This document shows, piece by piece, positions 7,133 through 10,101 of a stretch of 10,101 bases of DNA (its first letter is position 1; each line of letters starts with the position of its first letter). The notes beneath the pieces were generated by a model. The model did no database searches, was not told where the DNA came from, and worked only from the letters and a program-made list of their open reading frames with translations. The position numbers and the translations under genes were made by a program. The stretch is from Bacteroidota bacterium. GTDB lineage: Bacteria; Bacteroidota; Bacteroidia; Bacteroidales; CAJPTX01. The DNA is taken from NCBI GenBank assembly GCA_002748015.1, contig PDRH01000114.1:1-10101 (forward strand). The letters are read 5' to 3'.

Positions 7133-8098
7133 CTAGTCTATCCGTTCGGCTATGCCGTAGTGGTTGCGTTGAGGCGCAGCCCGGGCCACCAGCTCGCCGA
7201 TAAAACCGGTAAGGAAGAAGAGCACCCCAATAACCACGAGGGTCAGAGCGATGAAGAAAAGCGGCTGATCCGTAACGTTACGGTATTTCGTATGGTTAGC
7301 TATCGCCAAAACCTTCTCCACGATGAGCCAAAGGGCTACCCCCCCACCGACCAGAAAGGTAAAAGTACCCAGCAACCCGAAGAAGTGCATCGGCTTTTTA
7401 CCGAACTTCGACACGAAGGAGAGTGTGATAAGATCCAGAAATCCGTTGACGAAACGATTCCACCCGAACTTCGTCGTTCCGTACTTCCGCGCCCGATGTT
7501 GCACCACCTTCTCGCCTATCCTGCGAAAGCCCGCATTGCTAGCAAGCGCCGGAATGTAGCGGTGCATGTCGCCGTAGAGCTCAACGGCCTTGACCACCTC
7601 GTAGCGATAGGCCTTGATGCCGCAGTTGAAGTCGTGCAGCTTAATGCCGGTAACAGTACGAGCCGTAAGATTGAAGAGCTTGCTGGGTAGGTTCTTCGCG
7701 AGCTTGGGGTCATGGCGCACCTTCTTCCACCCGCTGACCAGGTCGTAGCCCTCCTGGGTCACCATCCTGTACATCTCGGGCAGCTCATCGGGGGAATCCT
7801 GCAGATCGGCATCCATGGTGCACACCACCCTCCCCCTGGCTTCGGTAAATCCCACCTGTAGGGCGGCCGATTTACCGTAGTTGCGCTGAAAACGGATGGC
7901 CCGAACCTGCGTATGCTCGGGCGACATACCGGCAATCACCCGCCAGGAATCGTCGGTGCTACCATCGTCGATATAGATAACCTCAGCGCTCCACCCCTGC
8001 TGGGCCACTACGCGGTCTATCCACTCCATGAGCTCCGGGAGCGACTCCGCCTCATTGAGCTGCGGAATAACTATGCTGATATCCTTCTGGTACTCCAT
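7133..8098 (-). CDS. GT2 membrane glycosyltransferase, DPM1/ArnC/GtrB-like (probable polyprenyl-phosphate sugar transferase)
   Basis: 321 residues from the ATG at 8098; the longer frame upstream begins only with TTG. A cytoplasmic GT-A domain (about 5-220) carries the opening DISIVIPQLNE, nucleotide-sugar motif DDGS (44-47), metal-binding MDADLQD (D96/D98 region), HDFNCGIKAY and HRARKYGTTKF. Two C-terminal transmembrane helices follow (about 237-260 and 278-303), ending ARAAPQRNHYGIAERID. This is the layout of enzymes that move a sugar from a nucleotide donor to undecaprenyl or dolichyl phosphate at the inner membrane face, for later use in glycan or lipid decoration. The sugar cannot be read from sequence. 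The gene follows the DUF4199 gene after 42 bases, a pairing seen widely in Bacteroidota, so the two probably act together. Confidence 0.88.
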   Translation of the reverse strand: MEYQKDISIVIPQLNEAESLPELMEWIDRVVAQQGWSAEVIYIDDGSTDDSWRVIAGMSPEHTQVRAIRFQRNYGKSAALQVGFTEARGRVVCTMDADLQDSPDELPEMYRMVTQEGYDLVSGWKKVRHDPKLAKNLPSKLFNLTARTVTGIKLHDFNCGIKAYRYEVVKAVELYGDMHRYIPALASNAGFRRIGEKVVQHRARKYGTTKFGWNRFVNGFLDLITLSFVSKFGKKPMHFFGLLGTFTFLVGGGVALWLIVEKVLAIANHTKYRNVTDQPLFFIALTLVVIGVLFFLTGFIGELVARAAPQRNHYGIAERID

Positions 8099-8140
8099 AA
8101 AGGCCTGATATTGCAATATGATGGGCTGCCGCCATAGGGG

Positions 8141-8707
8141 CTACTCGCCCGGCTTGGAGTTGCGGAGGCGATAGTTGCGCTTGCCCCAGAGGGCGGAGAT
8201 GAGGGTGGCGAATAGCCCGTTGACCATCACGCCGATAAAGCCAGCCAGCGAGAGAAAGGCGGGGGTAATCATACCCACGATCATCTCGTAGTTCCGCTCG
8301 GCCTCAGCCTCATCCAGCGAGCTAACCTGCTCCTGGGCTACCCCCTTGAGCAGGGTGTAGACCTCGTGGAAGTACTGGGGGCGGACGGCGGTTATCATCA
8401 CGTGGTAGACCAGCGCATAGACCACCGCCGCCACAGCACAGACCATTATCCCAATGGAGAAAGAACGCCCATAGGTAAGCCACTCGCCCCGCAACTCGGC
8501 CTGATAGCTCACCATGGCCTTATAGCCCAGGAAGAAGAGCGAGAGCCACTCCACCATGGAAATCCAGGCCGAACCGCTCGAGTCCAGAAAGGTCACCTGC
8601 ACTATCGCCAGGACGGCCAGAATCGCCCCCAGGTAGAGCCCCCAGGTCTTCACGGCTCGCCAGTAGGCCCGGGAACGAGCCAAAGCCTCTTCGCGCTTCT
8701 CCTCCAT
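8141..8707 (-). CDS. DUF4199 family four-helix membrane protein
   Basis: 188 residues, the usual size for DUF4199. Four hydrophobic segments are visible at about 19-40, 46-66, 80-106 and 142-172. The N-terminus (EEKREEALARSR) and C-terminus (WGKRNYRLRNSKPGE) are highly charged and probably cytoplasmic. An acidic loop between helices 3 and 4 (about 107-141) is the longest extramembrane part. Helix 4 contains PAFLSLAGFIGVMVNGL, in which a Gly/Asn-rich core is typical of the family. Function is unknown; the link to GT2 glycosyltransferases in Bacteroidota suggests a supporting role in lipid-linked sugar transfer, for example as a partner subunit or translocation helper. That role is inferred from neighbourhood only. 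It is the first gene of its unit, with a -7 promoter box about 60 bases upstream. Confidence 0.82.
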   Translation of the reverse strand: MEEKREEALARSRAYWRAVKTWGLYLGAILAVLAIVQVTFLDSSGSAWISMVEWLSLFFLGYKAMVSYQAELRGEWLTYGRSFSIGIMVCAVAAVVYALVYHVMITAVRPQYFHEVYTLLKGVAQEQVSSLDEAEAERNYEMIVGMITPAFLSLAGFIGVMVNGLFATLISALWGKRNYRLRNSKPGE

Positions 8708-8766
8708 ACTTGTACCTTTAGAATGCTTCCCCCGGACCTAATATCTACCCCCCGGAAGAAGTCGCG

Positions 8767-8774
8767 CAAAGGTA
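8767..8774 (-). promoter_or_regulatory. Bacteroidetes -7 promoter element before the DUF4199-GT2 operon
   Basis: TACCTTTG on the minus strand matches TAnnTTTG exactly and lies 60 bases before the DUF4199 ATG, just after the chemoreceptor stop codon. No good -33 TTTG is seen 19-21 bases upstream, so the call rests on the -7 box and its position. The leader between box and ATG holds two C-rich direct repeats (C5-6GGA on the plus strand at 8729-8736 and 8748-8756) of unknown meaning. Confidence 0.42.
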
Positions 8775-8794
8775 GTAAAATATGGGGAGGACGA

Positions 8795-9919
8795 CTAGCG
8801 CGAAAAGTAGGAAGAGGACTGGCGGAGACTATCCGATGCCTCGCTTAGCCCCCCGATCTTCTGGGCCAGCTCCGAGACAACAGCCGCATTCGCCTGCGCC
8901 ATACGGTTGATCTCCTGGAGGGTCATGTTGATCTGGCCCGCCCCCTGGGTCTCCTGCTGTATCGCCCCGGAAATGCTATCCACCAGCTCCGTAAATTGCC
9001 TCACGTAGCCGCTCAGCTCCCCGAGCAGCTTGGCCACCTCCTGCGTATTATCCACGGCCGACTTCGTGTCGGCGACTATTGCGCTGGCCGCCACCCCAGA
9101 GCGCTCCGCGAGCTTACGCACCTCGCTGGCCACAACCGCAAAGCCCCTCCCAGCCTCGCCTGCGCGGGCCGCCTCTACGGCGGCATTCAGAGCCAGAATG
9201 TTGGTCTGCTGGGCTATCTCATTGACCACATCAATCTGCTGGCTCACGATGGCCATCTTGGCCTGCGTATTCGTAGCATGCTCATCTACCGTGCGCAACC
9301 CCTCGGTAACCTTCTCCGAAAGCTCCAGGGAAACCCTAGCCGCATGGGCATTCTGATCGATGTTGGCCACCATCTCCTCCATAGAGGCGGCGATCTCCTC
9401 CAGCGAAGCCGCCTGCGAGGAGGACTGATCAACCACGCTATCCGATATCTGCAGCACGTCGCGACCCGTGGCTTCCACCATCCCCAGGCTATCGCCGATG
9501 TTGTCCACCACGTCGCCCAAATTCTGACGGATGGAAAACGCCGCTCTAGTTAGGGTTTCCAGCTCCGACCTACGCGTCGTCGAGTTGGAGTCCGGGAAAC
9601 GCGCATCCAGATTACCCGCACCCAGCGAACGCAGCCCCTCAGCCATCTCAGCCAGCGGGCGAATCACCCGTTGCGCTATGTAAACAATGCTCCCCACAAC
9701 CACCACCACGTCTATGGCCATCAGCGTAAAGTAGGCCACTATCGAATCGGGGAAGTACGCGCAACGAACCTCAACGCTCACGTAGACAACGATAACCGAA
9801 AGTATCCACGCCAGAGAAATAGAACGGAAAATCGACCTCCTGTAGAAGTAGAGAGAAACCGCAAGGCCTATCGCAAGCGAACCCAGAACGCCGATGAGAA
9901 TGAAGGCTAGACTATTCAT
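8795..9919 (-). CDS. Methyl-accepting chemotaxis-type protein with three membrane helices, HAMP and no extracellular sensor domain
   Basis: 374 residues from the ATG at 9919; the longer open frame reaches only a TTG at 9997 and adds no plausible sequence. Hydrophobic segments at about 4-25, 34-51 and 60-82 are joined by very short loops, one basic (FYRRS) and one of about nine residues (RCAYFPDS). A HAMP domain (about 80-132, RVIRPLAEM) follows, then the chemoreceptor coiled-coil hairpin. The tip is fully conserved (EIAQQTNILALNAAVEAA, then RAGEAGRGFAVVASEVRKL, residues about 234-270). Glu pairs E174/E175 and E181/E182 are likely methylation sites. Each arm is about 120 residues. There is no C-terminal NWETF-type CheR tether. 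By family it should form dimers that signal through CheW/CheA, but none of these is in the window. With no periplasmic domain it may sense through the membrane helices or a partner. A terminator precedes the gene, so it has its own promoter. Confidence 0.92.
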   Translation of the reverse strand: MNSLAFILIGVLGSLAIGLAVSLYFYRRSIFRSISLAWILSVIVVYVSVEVRCAYFPDSIVAYFTLMAIDVVVVVGSIVYIAQRVIRPLAEMAEGLRSLGAGNLDARFPDSNSTTRRSELETLTRAAFSIRQNLGDVVDNIGDSLGMVEATGRDVLQISDSVVDQSSSQAASLEEIAASMEEMVANIDQNAHAARVSLELSEKVTEGLRTVDEHATNTQAKMAIVSQQIDVVNEIAQQTNILALNAAVEAARAGEAGRGFAVVASEVRKLAERSGVAASAIVADTKSAVDNTQEVAKLLGELSGYVRQFTELVDSISGAIQQETQGAGQINMTLQEINRMAQANAAVVSELAQKIGGLSEASDSLRQSSSYFSR

Positions 9920-10057
9920 GCAAGATCTATTATGTATGAGGGAAAAGGCTGGCAGTCCCCAAGCAGCAGGGCAACCAGACCAAAAGACCCAAGGCAAAAA
10001 GGCGACCGGGACGCTGGCAACATACCCTACGTACTACATGAAACGGATTATCAGGAT
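9920..10057 (-). other. Leader/promoter region of the chemoreceptor gene; no promoter could be fixed
   Basis: This gap lies between the upstream terminator and the chemoreceptor ATG and must hold its promoter. No exact TAnnTTTG is present on the minus strand; the nearest is TATGTTG at about 10020-10026, with one T missing and no spaced TTTG. A seven-base direct repeat GCTGGCA (plus strand, 9948-9954 and 10013-10019) is present without clear meaning. No Shine-Dalgarno sequence precedes the ATG. Confidence 0.35.
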
Positions 10058-10086
10058 AAAAGTTGCAGGGCTAGCCCCCCCGCAAC
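10058..10086 (-). terminator. Intrinsic terminator of an off-window upstream gene
   Basis: On the minus strand GTTGCGGGG (10086-10078) pairs with CCCTGCAAC (10070-10062), a nine-base stem with one G-U pair and loop GGGCTAG. TTTTAT follows directly from 10061. All three minus-strand frames are closed through this stretch. It separates an upstream minus-strand gene, outside the window, from the chemoreceptor gene. Confidence 0.6.
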
Positions 10087-10101
10087 CACCAACCCAACCT
10101 C

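Noticed and set aside
8724..8764. C-rich direct repeats and a CTTCC/GGAAG pairing in the DUF4199 leader as a riboswitch
   Set aside because: The stem is five bases with a long loop and nothing resembles a known riboswitch core.
9920..9997. TTG-started extension of the chemoreceptor by 26 residues
   Set aside because: The extra residues are not membrane- or signal-like, the start is a rare codon, and the ATG at 9919 leads directly into the first membrane helix.
10038..10101. Plus-strand ATG open to the right edge (begins MKRIIRIKVAGL)
   Set aside because: Only 21 codons, turns into a proline- and glutamine-rich run, has no promoter box, and overlaps a convincing minus-strand terminator hairpin.

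Overview
The window reads as chromosomal DNA from a member of the Bacteroidota, most likely Bacteroidales and perhaps a Porphyromonas-like genus. The phylum call rests on several signs. A DUF4199 membrane protein lies directly before a GT2 glycosyltransferase. The MiaB sequence resembles those of Bacteroides. There is a TPR-SpoIIE phosphatase and there are BspA-type leucine-rich repeats. Candidate promoters carry the Bacteroidetes -7 element TAnnTTTG, and Shine-Dalgarno sequences are largely absent. The genus is a weak inference. Base composition is clearly GC-rich by eye.

All nine recognised genes lie on the minus strand, so transcription runs from high to low coordinates. From right to left: (1) 10058-10086, a probable intrinsic terminator ending an off-window upstream gene; (2) a three-helix HAMP methyl-accepting chemotaxis-type protein with no extracellular sensor domain (8795-9919); (3) DUF4199 membrane protein plus GT2 membrane glycosyltransferase (7133-8707), a probable two-gene operon with a TAnnTTTG element upstream; (4) two exported leucine-rich-repeat proteins of different classes, one BspA/LRR_5 with a 22-residue period (5790-7046) and one internalin-J-like with a 21-residue cysteine ladder (4824-5729), with a -7 element upstream and a probable terminator at 4747-4785; (5) miaB and a YafV-type omega-amidase separated by one base (2450-4589), behind the best promoter in the window; (6) after a 104-base gap, a GTG-started TPR/transmembrane/SpoIIE-type PP2C phosphatase (189-2345), whose stop overlaps the start of a small membrane-anchored protein running off the left edge (1-192).

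Functionally the window mixes housekeeping (tRNA thiomethylation, omega-amide repair, lipid-linked sugar transfer) with signalling (phosphatase, chemoreceptor-like protein) and exported repeat proteins. I see no mobile element, CRISPR array, tRNA or rRNA. No clear undescribed system is visible. The points most worth following are the phosphatase with its translationally coupled unknown partner, the sensorless chemoreceptor, and the paired LRR proteins. There is no gene-free stretch longer than 300 bases; the longest gaps are 4590-4823 and 9920-10101.
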